Origin: Eutrophocola salsuginis
Lineage (GTDB): Bacteria; Pseudomonadota; Gammaproteobacteria; Pseudomonadales; Pseudohongiellaceae
DNA: 64,000 nt
NCBI GenBank assembly: GCA_038147195.1
Contig: JAYQTB010000004.1
Location: 1,054,001-1,118,000 of the forward strand
Direction: 5' to 3'
Within the stretch, counting starts at the first letter, position 1. The number at the start of each line of letters is the position of its first letter. Shown in pieces: positions 44,098-53,830 of this stretch. The position numbers and the translations under genes were made by a program. The notes beneath the pieces were generated by a model that saw only the letters and a list, made by a program, of their open reading frames with translations, had not been told where the DNA came from and searched no databases.

Positions 44098-46750
44098 CTT
44101 CTTCGGGATCATCCACCGGATCATTCAATGCGTCATCGGCATCTTGCATACTGCCAACATCTACCACGTTATCCAATTCATCAATCGGAGCATTGTCACT
44201 AGCTCCATCTTCAGGCACTTCGTCCGGTTCCTCGACACGGGCGACACCCACCAGCGACTCACCTTCCTTCAGCTTGATCAGGCGCACACCCTGAGTCGCC
44301 CGACCTTGGGTAGACACTTCATCGCAGCGGGTACGCACCAGTGTGCCCTTATCGCTGATCAGCATGATCTCGTCGCCTTCGAAAACCTGCACGGCACCGA
44401 CGATGGCGCCGTTGCGAGCACTGGCCTGGATGCCGATGACACCTTTGCCTCCACGGCCCTTGATCGGAAACTCGTCTACAAGCGTGCGTTTGCCGTAACC
44501 GTTCTCACTGACCGCGAGAATCTGGCCTTCGGGTTCAGGAATAATCATATCCACCATGGTGTGGTCTTTTTCCAGACGAATCCCACGGACACCGCGGGCA
44601 GTCCTGCCCATGGCCCTGACATCACTTTCCTTGAAGCGCACGGTCTTGCCCGAACTGGAGTACAGCATGACGTCCTTGGTCCCGTCGGTAATCGCAGTCT
44701 TTACAAGAACATCACCCTCTTCCAGCTCGATGGCGCGCAGGCCAACACTGCGCTGGCGGGCAAAATTATCCAGTGGGGTTTTCTTTACTGTTCCGTTGGC
44801 GGTGGCAAAGAAGATGTACTTGCCTTCTTCATATTTGCGGATCGGCAGCATGCTGGTGATGCTTTCATTCTCTTCCAGCGGCAAGATGTTAACGATGGGT
44901 TTGCCACGGGAGGTGCGGGACGCCAGTGGAATCTGGAATCCTCTCAACCAGAGAACCTTGCCGGCGCTGGTGAAACACAGGAGCGTGTCGTGGCTGCTCG
45001 CCACGAGCAGATGCTCGACATAATCTTCTTCTTTTACCGACGCTGCAGCCTTGCCCATGCCACCACGGCGCTGGGCCTGGTAATCCGACAACGGCTGGCT
45101 TTTCGCGTAGCCACCTTTAGAAATGGTAACGACACGGTCTTCCTCGGTGATCAGGTCTTCGACAGTCAGGTCGTGAGTGGAACTGGTGATCTCGGTACGG
45201 CGCTCGTCGCCGTACTCCTTCTTGATCTCTTCTAGTTCCTCGCGAATGACCTCCATCAGGCGGGACTGGTTGCCGAGAATTCCCAGGTATTCACCGACCT
45301 GCCTGATCAGGTCTGCATAGTCGATAATCAGCTTTTCCTGTTCCAGGCCGGTCAGGCGATGCAGGCGCAATTCGAGAATCGCCTGTGCCTGTTCTGGGGA
45401 CAGCCGGTAATGGCCGTCGTGCAGGCCCATTTCTTCCGACAGATCTTCCGGCCGGCAGGCATCGGGACCAGCATCGGCCAGCATGGCCTCGACACCAGAG
45501 GACACCCAGGTGCGCGCCAGCAGTTTTTCCTTCGCGTCCGCCGCACTGGGCGAGGACTTGATCAGTTCAATCACTTCATCGATGTTGCCAAGCGCCACCG
45601 CGAGGCCTTCGAGGATATGACCACGCTCACGGGCCTTCCTTAGAAGGTAGGTGGTCCTGCGTGTCACCACCTCGCGGCGATGACGAATGAATGCCTGCAG
45701 CATTTCCTTCAAATTTAGGGTCTTCGGTTCGCCATCGACAAGCGCGACCATGTTTATCCCAAACACCATCTGCATGGAGGTCTGCGCGTAGAGGTTGTTC
45801 AGTACCACGTCGGGCATCTCACCCTTACGCAATTCGATGACGATGCGCATCCCATCCTTGTCGGACTCGTCGCGCAATTCCGAGATGCCTTCGAGTTTCT
45901 TTTCCTTGACCAGTTCGGCGATACGCTCGATGAGGCGCGCCTTGTTCAACTGGTAAGGAATTTCCGTGACGACAATGCTCTGGCGTCCGCTCTTTTCGTT
46001 TTCCTCGATATCGGCGCGGGCACGAATATAAATTTTGCCGCGACCCGACCGATACGCCTGCACAATACCCGCCCTGCCGCTAATCAATGCCGCCGTCGGG
46101 AAATCAGGACCGGTGATGTATTGCATCAGGGCATCCACGTCGAGGTCGGGATTTGCCATCAGGGCTATGGTGCCGTTGACCACTTCGGTCAGGTTGTGCG
46201 GCGGGATATTAGTGGCCATGCCCACTGCGATACCGGATGAGCCGTTGACGAGCAAATTGGGCAACTTCGTCGGCAGCACATCGGGGATATGCTCGGTGCC
46301 GTCGTAGTTTTCCGAGAAATCGACCGTTTCCTTGTCCAGGTCCGCCAGCAATTCATGGGCGATCTTGTCCATGCGGATTTCGGTGTAGCGCATGGCCGCT
46401 GCAGAATCACCGTCGACTGAACCGAAGTTACCTTGTCCGTCGACCAGGGTGTAACGCATGGAGAAATTCTGCGCCATGCGTACGATGGTTTCGTACACCG
46501 CAGAATCACCGTGTGGATGGTATTTACCGATGACGTCACCGACGACACGGGCAGATTTCTTGTAGGGTTTGTTCCAATCGTTGGACAGTTCGCTCATCGC
46601 GAACAAGACTCGGCGGTGTACCGGCTTTAGGCCATCCCTTACATCCGGCAGCGCCCTGCCCACGATCACGCTCATGGCATAATCGAGATAGGACTGCCTC
46701 ATTTCGCTTTCTATCGCGACCGTCTGTATCGGGTCCTGCTGGTCTGTCAT
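44090..46750 (-). CDS. gyrA: DNA gyrase subunit A
   Basis: 886 residues. N-terminal SYLDYAMSVIVGRALPDVRDGLKPVHRR, the QRDR segment HPHGDSAVYETIVRMAQ (Ser83 equivalent present, Glu at the 87 equivalent), the tyrosine in AAMRYTEIRM, and six C-terminal beta-pinwheel blades including the GyrA box QRRGGMGKA. The tail is highly acidic (DDALNDPVDDPEEDE). Introduces negative supercoils with GyrB. Confidence 0.98.
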   Translation of the reverse strand: MTDQQDPIQTVAIESEMRQSYLDYAMSVIVGRALPDVRDGLKPVHRRVLFAMSELSNDWNKPYKKSARVVGDVIGKYHPHGDSAVYETIVRMAQNFSMRYTLVDGQGNFGSVDGDSAAAMRYTEIRMDKIAHELLADLDKETVDFSENYDGTEHIPDVLPTKLPNLLVNGSSGIAVGMATNIPPHNLTEVVNGTIALMANPDLDVDALMQYITGPDFPTAALISGRAGIVQAYRSGRGKIYIRARADIEENEKSGRQSIVVTEIPYQLNKARLIERIAELVKEKKLEGISELRDESDKDGMRIVIELRKGEMPDVVLNNLYAQTSMQMVFGINMVALVDGEPKTLNLKEMLQAFIRHRREVVTRRTTYLLRKARERGHILEGLAVALGNIDEVIELIKSSPSAADAKEKLLARTWVSSGVEAMLADAGPDACRPEDLSEEMGLHDGHYRLSPEQAQAILELRLHRLTGLEQEKLIIDYADLIRQVGEYLGILGNQSRLMEVIREELEEIKKEYGDERRTEITSSTHDLTVEDLITEEDRVVTISKGGYAKSQPLSDYQAQRRGGMGKAAASVKEEDYVEHLLVASSHDTLLCFTSAGKVLWLRGFQIPLASRTSRGKPIVNILPLEENESITSMLPIRKYEEGKYIFFATANGTVKKTPLDNFARQRSVGLRAIELEEGDVLVKTAITDGTKDVMLYSSSGKTVRFKESDVRAMGRTARGVRGIRLEKDHTMVDMIIPEPEGQILAVSENGYGKRTLVDEFPIKGRGGKGVIGIQASARNGAIVGAVQVFEGDEIMLISDKGTLVRTRCDEVSTQGRATQGVRLIKLKEGESLVGVARVEEPDEVPEDGASDNAPIDELDNVVDVGSMQDADDALNDPVDDPEEDE

Positions 46751-47103
46751 ATAGCTTCTGTCCTGTTACCGTCCTGGTACTTTACTGTTACGGCCCTGTT
46801 CATCTCCATAACTGTCTCCGGTTCCCTGATAAGGGAGCCTTTGCTGGTCATGGAAACGGGTTACTGCGAGAGAAGCGGTGAATCGAATGAATTACCCGAC
46901 TTTTTTCCGGTATTTTCAGCGATTTCTTGACGGGATTTTTTTCCCGTTTTTCCGCCGGAATTTTGCCCAAAATACTGATGCTTTTTACCTGCTTTTTAGG
47001 GCTGTTTTATAAGCTGAAATTTTAACAAAAAATGCATCCCAATAACAGCAAAACTACCCGTTTCTGGCAATAATCTGTATACTGCGCCTTACGCGAATAT
47101 TTC
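46751..47103. promoter_or_regulatory. Divergent gyrA / mtaD promoter region
   Basis: 353 bases without a gene. It must hold the gyrA promoter. On the plus strand TATACT at 47078-47083 is a fair -10 for mtaD, without a good -35. ACGGGA (46930-46935) and TCCCGT (46942-46947) followed by T residues form a terminator-like hairpin on the plus strand, though no plus-strand gene precedes it. The stretch 46900-47050 is AT-rich. Confidence 0.4.
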
Positions 47104-48459
47104 ATGGAAAATCAGTCAATTATGTCTTTCCCGGCAAGCCCCTTCGACACCTTCGAAGCGGACTTTCTCATGCATCCGAAATGGCTTGTTCCGATGACCA
47201 AAAAAGGCCTCATTCTTAGTGGTCACAGCCTGGCAATTGGCCACCATGAAATCGTCGCAATCGGACCTTCGGAAACCCTGAAAAAGTCGTGCTTGGCCAG
47301 CCGTGAAATCTCCCTGCCAAACCATGTGCTGATTCCAGGCCTAATCAATGCCCATGGCCATGCACCCATGACCTTGTTCCGCGGCTATGCCGACGACATG
47401 CCCCTGCAACCGTGGCTGGAGGAAAGGATCTGGCCGGCGGAAGGTAAATGGGTCAGCGAGAAATTTGTGCGTGACGGCGCCGCACTTGCCATTGCCGAAA
47501 TGCTGCGTGGTGGCACTACGGCCTTCACCGACATGTACTTTTTTCCGGACGAAGTGGCCAAGGTTGCCATCGAGGCTAATATCCGCGTGCAACTGGCCTC
47601 GCCCATTCTCGACTTCCCCACCGTGTTTGCGCAGGACGCCGACGAATACATTCACAAGGCCACCGATCTCAATGACCGCTACAAGAACAACGGCCATGTC
47701 CAGGTGGCTTTCGGCCCGCATGCTCCTTACACGGTCTCAGATACACCCTTGACCAAGATCTCGATGCTGGCCAATGAACTGGAAATTCCGATACACATCC
47801 ACATTCACGAAAATGCCCGGGAAGTCCTTGAATCGGAACAACAAACCGGCATCCGCCCGCTGCAGCGACTGAACAACCTGGGGCTGCTGTCACAGCTGCT
47901 TCAATGTGTACATGCAACTCAGCTGAATGACGACGAGATCGCGATGCTTGCCGAGGCCGGTGCCACGGTAGTGCACTGCCCTGCTTCCAATGCCGGCCTG
48001 GCCAGTGGCGTCTGCCGCACCCAGTCCCTCCTCGATGCCGGCATCAACCTGTGCCTCGGTACTGATGGCGCTGCCTCGAACAATGAACTCAACATGATCA
48101 ACGAAATGCGCATGGCCGCCCTGTTTGGCAAGGCCGGCATCGAGAACGCGGCTGCCACTTCCGCCTGGGATGTCCTGGCGATGGCCACAGTCAGCGGCGC
48201 ACGCGCCTTTGGCCGGGAGGACATGCTTGGCACGCTGGAGACTGGCAAACTGGCGGATTGCGTGGCAGTGGATCTTGGTACTCTCAATTGCCAGCCGGTT
48301 TACGATGCCGTTTCCACGCTGGTCTACAGCGCACAGGCCAGCCAGGTCAGTCATGTCTGGGTCAACGGCAAACTCAACGTCGAAAACGGCAGGCTGCTGA
48401 CCCTGGATACCGCCGCCCTGCTGGAAACGGCCAGCGACTGGGCTCGCAAAATCGGTTAG
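47104..48459 (+). CDS. mtaD: 5-methylthioadenosine/S-adenosylhomocysteine deaminase-type amidohydrolase
   Basis: 451 residues of the TRZ/ATZ amidohydrolase family: metal-binding INAHGHAPMTLFRGYADDM, HIHIHENAREV, CVHATQL and the LGTDGAASNNELNM Asp motif. The position immediately before ubiG, mupP and yciK equals PA3170 in Pseudomonas, an enzyme that deaminates methylthioadenosine. No clear ribosome site precedes either ATG (codon 1 or 7), so the start is uncertain. Confidence 0.88.
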   Translation: MENQSIMSFPASPFDTFEADFLMHPKWLVPMTKKGLILSGHSLAIGHHEIVAIGPSETLKKSCLASREISLPNHVLIPGLINAHGHAPMTLFRGYADDMPLQPWLEERIWPAEGKWVSEKFVRDGAALAIAEMLRGGTTAFTDMYFFPDEVAKVAIEANIRVQLASPILDFPTVFAQDADEYIHKATDLNDRYKNNGHVQVAFGPHAPYTVSDTPLTKISMLANELEIPIHIHIHENAREVLESEQQTGIRPLQRLNNLGLLSQLLQCVHATQLNDDEIAMLAEAGATVVHCPASNAGLASGVCRTQSLLDAGINLCLGTDGAASNNELNMINEMRMAALFGKAGIENAAATSAWDVLAMATVSGARAFGREDMLGTLETGKLADCVAVDLGTLNCQPVYDAVSTLVYSAQASQVSHVWVNGKLNVENGRLLTLDTAALLETASDWARKIG

Positions 48460-48469
48460 TCTGCGCGTT

Positions 48470-49180
48470 ATGACCAGTACCACCCTGCACAACGTTGATC
48501 GGGCCGAAATCGCCAAGTTCGAGGCACTTGCCAGTCGCTGGTGGGACCGCAATAGTGAATTCAAGCCGTTGCATGATATCAACCCGCTGCGCATGGGATT
48601 CATCGATGCGCAGGTTAATCTCGCTGGCTGTAAGATCCTTGATGTGGGCTGCGGCGGTGGCATCCTGGCGGAGGCCATGGCCCACCGCGGCGCCAATGTC
48701 ACTGGCATCGACATGGGTGAGGCACCCCTGGGGGTAGCCCGGTTACACCTGCTGGAAAGCGGATTGGATATCGATTACCGGCAGGCCAGTGCCGAGGCGT
48801 TTGCCGCAGAAAATCCGCAAGCCTTCTCCGTAATAACCTGCCTGGAAATGCTGGAACATGTCCCTGATCCCCAGTCTGTCCTCAGGGCGTGCCACAGCAT
48901 GCTGGAAACCGGCGGCCATCTATTCCTGTCGACCATCAACCGCAACCCGAAGGCCTACCTTTTCGCCATTCTCGGCGCCGAATACATGCTGGGGCTGCTG
49001 CCCCGCGGCACCCATGACTACCGCAAATTCATTCGCCCCTCAGAATTGTCCGCCATGGCACGCCAGGCCGGTTTCAGCCTGCAAAAAATCACCGGCATGA
49101 GTTACAACCCGCTGACGCGCAAGTACAGCCTAAGCGGCGATGTCGATGTGAATTACCTCATGTATCTGACACGGGATTGA
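48470..49180 (+). CDS. ubiG: Ubiquinone O-methyltransferase UbiG
   Basis: 236 residues. SAM motif ILDVGCGGGILAEAMAH at about 56-72, the N-terminal ASRWWDRNSEFKPLHDINPLR and the C-terminal RGTHDYRKFIRPSEL are typical UbiG. Performs both O-methylations in ubiquinone synthesis. Ten bases after mtaD. Confidence 0.96.
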   Translation: MTSTTLHNVDRAEIAKFEALASRWWDRNSEFKPLHDINPLRMGFIDAQVNLAGCKILDVGCGGGILAEAMAHRGANVTGIDMGEAPLGVARLHLLESGLDIDYRQASAEAFAAENPQAFSVITCLEMLEHVPDPQSVLRACHSMLETGGHLFLSTINRNPKAYLFAILGAEYMLGLLPRGTHDYRKFIRPSELSAMARQAGFSLQKITGMSYNPLTRKYSLSGDVDVNYLMYLTRD

Positions 49181-49203
49181 GCCTTGCTAAAGAGTAGTAC
49201 GCT

Positions 49204-49860
49204 GTGACCAGGACCGTATTGTTTGATCTTGACGGTACCCTGCTCGACACCGAGCGGGATTTCACCCAGATACTGAACAACCAGCTGGTCAGTTATGGCC
49301 ATGCACCGGTCAGCGCACGCCAGGTACGCAACACCGTCAGCAGTGGTGCAAGGGCGCTGGTGAAACTGGGCTTCAAGATCGATGAGTCCCACGAAAACTT
49401 CAATGCCCTATTGGAAGAACTGCTCGAGCGATACCAGGTTCGTATTCCTCAGACCGAGTGTTTGCTTTTTCCCGGTATCTCAAGCCTGCTTAAGGCGCTC
49501 GACTTAATGAAAGCGCCCTGGGGTATCGTCACCAACAAGCCCAGCTGTTTCACCCTGCCTCTCGTGGAAAATTTCCCGGCCCTGCAACGCAGCCAGGTGC
49601 TGATTTGTGCGGATCAGCTCAGAAGGAGCAAGCCGGATCCTGAGGGCATACTGCTCGCGTGCAGCAGGCTCAAATGCGACCCGGGTGACGTGTTGTATGT
49701 AGGCGATCATCCCAAGGATGTGCAGGCTGCCGCTGCAGCCGGCTCAATAAGCGTCGGTGTGCGTTGGGGTTATATCCCCGAGGACCAGCCAATCGAAAGC
49801 TGGAAAGCCGACCTTGTCATCAACCACCCCGACGACATTCTCGACCACGTGGGCAATTAA
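49204..49860 (+). CDS. mupP: HAD phosphatase, phosphoglycolate phosphatase-like (probable MupP)
   Basis: 218 residues from a GTG. HAD motifs: LFDLDGTLLDTERD at 6-19, IVTNKP, and VLYVGDHPKDVQAA. The gene was long called gph; in Pseudomonas the gene at this place, between ubiG and the SDR gene, encodes MupP, the N-acetylmuramate-6-phosphate phosphatase of cell-wall recycling. The MupP name rests on synteny; phosphoglycolate phosphatase is the alternative. Confidence 0.85.
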   Translation: MTRTVLFDLDGTLLDTERDFTQILNNQLVSYGHAPVSARQVRNTVSSGARALVKLGFKIDESHENFNALLEELLERYQVRIPQTECLLFPGISSLLKALDLMKAPWGIVTNKPSCFTLPLVENFPALQRSQVLICADQLRRSKPDPEGILLACSRLKCDPGDVLYVGDHPKDVQAAAAAGSISVGVRWGYIPEDQPIESWKADLVINHPDDILDHVGN

Positions 49861-49880
49861 CCACGTCCGGAGCAATCCCC

Positions 49881-50621
49881 ATGTTTACCTACGATGTGCC
49901 CACCGACTTACTGAAAGACAAGGTGATACTCATCACCGGTGCAGGTTCGGGCATCGGTCGCGCAGTTTCACTGGCCTATGCCCGGGCCGGGGCCACGCTG
50001 ATACTGCTGGGCAGGAACGTGGCGCGACTGGAAGCCGTCTACGATGAAATCGAGGCTGCCGGCGGCCCTGAACCAGCCATTACACCTGTCGACCTGGAAA
50101 GCGCCGGAGATGCCCAGTACAACGAACTCGTGAACGGCATCCACGCGGAATTCGGCCACCTCGACGGCCTAGTCAACAATGCCGGCTACATGGGGCCTAT
50201 GATGCCGTTTCAGTCCTGCACGCTGGAGCAGTGGCAGAAGATCATGCAAATCAACCTTGGTGCCAGCTTTGCCATGACCAAGTACTGCTTTCCCCTATTG
50301 CGCGATGCCGACGGGGCATCGGTGATATTCAGCACATCCACGGCGGGCCGCCAGGCCTTTGCCTACTCCGCTGCCTATACGGCGGCGAAGCACGCCGTGG
50401 AGGCACTGATGCAGGTGATGTTCCTCGAGCTTGAGAATACCTCCATGATCCGGGTGAATACCGTCAATCCCGGACCCTGTGCCACGGCTCTGCGCCGCAC
50501 GGCGTTTCCGAATGAAGATCCGTCCACGTTGCCGAAGCCCGAAGATCTTGTGCCGGTGTATCTCTATCTCATGGGTGCGGACAGCCTGCACGAGAACGGT
50601 AAGGCCTTTTCTGCCCAGTAG
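49881..50621 (+). CDS. yciK: Short-chain dehydrogenase YciK family
   Basis: 246 residues from the ATG at 49881 (GGAG twelve bases upstream). Cofactor motif LITGAGSGIGRAVSLAYARAG, NNAGYMG, and catalytic STS...YSAAYTAAKHAVEAL (Ser-Tyr-Lys). The conserved neighbour of ubiG and mupP. Substrate unknown. It converges with the GNAT gene, leaving two bases. Confidence 0.92.
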   Translation: MFTYDVPTDLLKDKVILITGAGSGIGRAVSLAYARAGATLILLGRNVARLEAVYDEIEAAGGPEPAITPVDLESAGDAQYNELVNGIHAEFGHLDGLVNNAGYMGPMMPFQSCTLEQWQKIMQINLGASFAMTKYCFPLLRDADGASVIFSTSTAGRQAFAYSAAYTAAKHAVEALMQVMFLELENTSMIRVNTVNPGPCATALRRTAFPNEDPSTLPKPEDLVPVYLYLMGADSLHENGKAFSAQ

Positions 50622-50623
50622 GT

Positions 50624-51043
50624 TTACTGGTCGTCGCGAATGGCGAACAGCGTCATGATCCGTTCAGACCCGGGTATCAATTCAAAACCGAACTGTTCGT
50701 AGAGTCCGTGTGCATCACGCGTGGCCAACATAACCAGGCGCAATCCCTGGATTTCGGGATGGTCGGTGATGGCCTTGAGGAGTTGCCTGGCAATGCCCTT
50801 CCCGCGGTGCGGCTCAAGCACAAAGACATCCGCAACGTATCCGAACACCGCATAATCGGTAATGACCCTGGCGAAACCTACCTGTTTACCGTCAAGATAG
50901 GCACCGAAACACAGTGAATTGTAGATACTGGTCTGGACACTGGCACGCGGCCTGTTCGTGGCCCAGTATGACTCACTGAGAAAGCCGTAGATCATGTCGA
51001 CATCCAGCCGCTTGCGATCGGTGGAGATTTCCAGGTCGATCAT
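50624..51043 (-). CDS. GNAT-family N-acetyltransferase
   Basis: 139 residues. LCFGAYLDGKQVGFARVITDYAVFGYVADVFV and the acetyl-CoA loop HRGKGIARQLL at about 79-89, then YEQFGFELIPGSER at the C-terminus. The ATG overlaps the rluB stop as ATGA, so it is coupled to rluB. Substrate unknown. Confidence 0.9.
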   Translation of the reverse strand: MIDLEISTDRKRLDVDMIYGFLSESYWATNRPRASVQTSIYNSLCFGAYLDGKQVGFARVITDYAVFGYVADVFVLEPHRGKGIARQLLKAITDHPEIQGLRLVMLATRDAHGLYEQFGFELIPGSERIMTLFAIRDDQ

Positions 51044-51882
51044 TTTTTCCGAGGAGGCCTGCGTGCGCTTTTCCTGTCGACGGGTTTGCCTGGTGTCTTA
51101 CCGCCACCGGTTTTCCTCCGCATCAGTGGTTTCTTCACCGGCCGGTATTCCAGGTTGGCCAGTCTGTACAAGACCTTGGTTTCGCGCTCGCCCAGTTCAC
51201 AGTACTTGCCGACCTTGACCTCGCTCGGAATGAAGATATTGCCGAAGCGGACCCGTTTCAGCCGGCTGACCTTAACGCCCTGTGATTCCCACAGGCGCCT
51301 GACCTCGCGGTTGCGTCCTTCCATCAGTACTACGTGATACCAGTGATTGGCGCCTTCGCCGGCGAAGTACTGGATGTCGGTGAAGCGGGCGATGCCGTCT
51401 TCCAGTATTACACCCTTGTGCATGGCCTGGACCATGTCCGGAGAAACGTCACCCAGTACCCTGACGGCGTATTCACGCTCGATCTGCGAGGAGGGATGCA
51501 TGAGCCGATTGGCCAGTTCGCCGTCAGTGGTGAACAGCAGCAAGCCGCTGGTATTGATATCCAGGCGCCCGATCGCCACCCAGCGTGCGTGCTGTACATC
51601 AGGTAGGCTGTCGAAGACCGTCTTGCGGTTTTCCGGGTCGTTACGGGTGCAGACCTCACCGAGTGGCTTGTTGTAAAGCAGGACACGCTGCGGCACCGAA
51701 ACCGCAGACTGGGCGGCAAGTTTCTTGCCATCTACCTGGATGAGATCGTCGGAAGTGGCCCGGTCACCGAGTTTTGCGACCTGTCCGTTGACCCGAACAC
51801 GTCCATCGCTGATCCAGGTCTCCATTTGCCGGCGGGAACCATAGCCAGCCCTTGCCAGCACTTTTTGCAGTTTTTCGTCCAC
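51040..51882 (-). CDS. rluB: 23S rRNA pseudouridine(2605) synthase RluB
   Basis: 280 residues. S4-type RNA binding domain KVLARAGYGSRRQMETWI at the N-terminus, catalytic Asp108 in IGRLDINTSGLLLFTTDG, and a basic C-terminal tail (KTGGGKTPGKPVDRKSARR). Next to scpB-scpA as in many gammaproteobacteria. Confidence 0.95.
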   Translation of the reverse strand: MDEKLQKVLARAGYGSRRQMETWISDGRVRVNGQVAKLGDRATSDDLIQVDGKKLAAQSAVSVPQRVLLYNKPLGEVCTRNDPENRKTVFDSLPDVQHARWVAIGRLDINTSGLLLFTTDGELANRLMHPSSQIEREYAVRVLGDVSPDMVQAMHKGVILEDGIARFTDIQYFAGEGANHWYHVVLMEGRNREVRRLWESQGVKVSRLKRVRFGNIFIPSEVKVGKYCELGERETKVLYRLANLEYRPVKKPLMRRKTGGGKTPGKPVDRKSARRPPRKK

Positions 51883-51917
51883 GTGGATTTCTCACGAAAT
51901 GTCCGTCGAGGGTTGGC

Positions 51918-52865
51918 TCAGGCGGAAGGGTTTTCTAGGTCGTCTTCGTCTAGTTCGGCTGTGTTCATGTCGTCGCTGATGTATGCATCATACTCATCAT
52001 TGTTGACATCATCTTCGAAAGCGTTGTCCTCGATGGCTACTTCATCCTCGTTTTCTGAAGGGGCCGCATGGATTGCATCGTCAACGTCATTATTAATTTT
52101 GTTATCAAAGTCATCATCGTCCCAATCTGCCTCGGGCTCCTGTTCCTGGATGCCGAGGATTTCCTCGATAGGACGGGTACCGATTGCCGCTGCACGTTCT
52201 TCCTCCTCGTCGAGGATGTCAAATTCAGCTTCAATGTCTTCGGCAGTGGGGAATTCTAGAACGCGGCTTTCAGGCGCGTCGTCATCGAGTGACAACTCTG
52301 GTTCCAGGTCCTCCAGTTCCTTCACGTCGGCCAGGGGCGGCAGTTCTTCGAGACTTCTGAGGTTGAAGTAATCGAGGAACTCACGGGTCGTTGCGTACAT
52401 CGCAGGACGACCAGGCACGTCACGATGACCAACCACCCTCACCCACTCCCGTTCCATCAGGGTGCGAATGATATTGGTGCTCACCACAACACCGCGGATC
52501 TTTTCGATTTCGCCACGGGTGACGGGCTGTCGATAGGCTATAATGGAAATGGTTTCCAGGAGCGCGCGTGAATAACGCTGGGGTTTTTCTTCCCACAGCT
52601 TGCCAACCCACTCGCTGAACTGTTGCTTGACCTGGAATCGGTAGCCGGAGGCCACCTGCTTGAGTTCAAATCCGCGCGTTTCACAATCGTGCTCGATTTC
52701 CTTTAGGGCAGCTTTCAATTCCTCGGGGTCGGGACGCTCACTGTCCGTGAAAACTTCCGCAATCTTGCTCATGGGCAGGGGCCTGCCGGCGGCCATCAGA
52801 AGGCCTTCGATGATCTGCTTGGTGACAGTATTGGACTGGGTGGAATTCTGGGTATCTTCGCTCAT
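51918..52865 (-). CDS. scpB: Segregation and condensation protein B, with a long acidic tail
   Basis: 315 residues. The winged-helix core (about 12-190) has IIEGLLMAAGRPLPMSKIAEVF, FQVKQQFSEWVGKLWEEKPQRYSRALLETISIIAYRQP cut into typical blocks, and RVVGHRDVPGRPAMYATT. Residues 195-315 are an acidic, probably disordered extension (runs such as DEEEER, DWDDDDFD, DDMNTAELDEDD). ScpAB joins SMC in condensing DNA. Overlaps scpA by four bases. Confidence 0.92.
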   Translation of the reverse strand: MSEDTQNSTQSNTVTKQIIEGLLMAAGRPLPMSKIAEVFTDSERPDPEELKAALKEIEHDCETRGFELKQVASGYRFQVKQQFSEWVGKLWEEKPQRYSRALLETISIIAYRQPVTRGEIEKIRGVVVSTNIIRTLMEREWVRVVGHRDVPGRPAMYATTREFLDYFNLRSLEELPPLADVKELEDLEPELSLDDDAPESRVLEFPTAEDIEAEFDILDEEEERAAAIGTRPIEEILGIQEQEPEADWDDDDFDNKINNDVDDAIHAAPSENEDEVAIEDNAFEDDVNNDEYDAYISDDMNTAELDEDDLENPSA

Positions 52866-53830
52866 GTTGTACGCGCCTTAATATGAATCGGGCCAAAAGG
52901 TTCGCTTTGTGCGATATCGATCAATGCTTCCTTGATCAGTTCCATGATCGCGAGGAAGGTTACTACTACACCCATCCTGCCTTCGTCCCGGTGCAACAGG
53001 GACAGCATAGGCGTGAACTGGTTGTCGGAGATAGTCAGCAGGATCTGCGACATCTTCTCGCGAGTGGACAGGCTGTCACGCTGGATATGGTGATGCTCAA
53101 ACAGGTCGGAGCGGCGCAATACCGTCGCGAAAGCCTGGAGGATCTCCTTCAGGTCGACTTCAGGCTTTGGAATTTCTCGTTCCAGTTTAGGTGCCTCGGC
53201 ACTGGCAAGGTGAATATCGCGTTCGAGACGCGGGTACTCATCTAGCGCCTCGGCGGCCTCGCGGAAGCGTTCATATTCCTGCAGGCGACGAATGAGCTGC
53301 GCTCGTGGATCCTCCTCCTCTTCGTCCTCGTCGCTGGTGCGTGGCAATAGGATGCGGGATTTAATTTCGGCCAGCATAGCGGCCATCACCAGGTATTCGG
53401 CAGCAAGCTCGAACTGTGCCGCCTCCATCAGTTCAACGTAGGCAATGTACTGGTCAGTGATGTCTGACACATTGATCTCGAGGATATCGATATTCTGGCG
53501 TTTGATGAGGTAGAGCAGGAGGTCTAGCGGCCCCTCGAACGCTTCCAGGAACACTTCCAGTGCATCGGGTGGAATGTACAGATCCCTGGGCAGGTCGGTG
53601 ACCGCCTTGCCGGCGACAAAGGCAAACGGCATTTCCTCCTGGCGCAAGGTGCCCTGCCGACGTGCTTCCACCAGCAAACTGACACGGTCCCCTACTTCCT
53701 GCTGCTGTTCGAGCGTCAGCTCTTCCACTGCTTCGCTATCCTGGCCCACGACATTGTCCGCGTTATTGGCATTCCCACCATCATAGTCAGGCAGGTCGTC
53801 CTCGTGATCTGTCTCGGTGCCATTGCTCAT
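52862..53830 (-). CDS. scpA: Segregation and condensation protein A
   Basis: 322 residues. Kleisin core from about residue 80: YIPPDALEVFLEAFEGPLDLLLYLIKRQNIDILEI starts it (shown in pieces in the protein), then AAEYLVMAAMLAEIKSRILLPR and a C-terminal winged helix. An acidic N-terminal stretch of about 60 residues precedes the core. Four-base overlaps with trpS upstream and scpB downstream imply coupled translation. Confidence 0.94.
   Translation of the reverse strand: MSNGTETDHEDDLPDYDGGNANNADNVVGQDSEAVEELTLEQQQEVGDRVSLLVEARRQGTLRQEEMPFAFVAGKAVTDLPRDLYIPPDALEVFLEAFEGPLDLLLYLIKRQNIDILEINVSDITDQYIAYVELMEAAQFELAAEYLVMAAMLAEIKSRILLPRTSDEDEEEEDPRAQLIRRLQEYERFREAAEALDEYPRLERDIHLASAEAPKLEREIPKPEVDLKEILQAFATVLRRSDLFEHHHIQRDSLSTREKMSQILLTISDNQFTPMLSLLHRDEGRMGVVVTFLAIMELIKEALIDIAQSEPFGPIHIKARTT

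Noticed and set aside
44144..45235. A 363-codon open frame on the plus strand antisense to gyrA
   Set aside because: It lies entirely within gyrA, which has full family motifs; the long antisense frame follows from codon bias, and its product has no recognisable domain.
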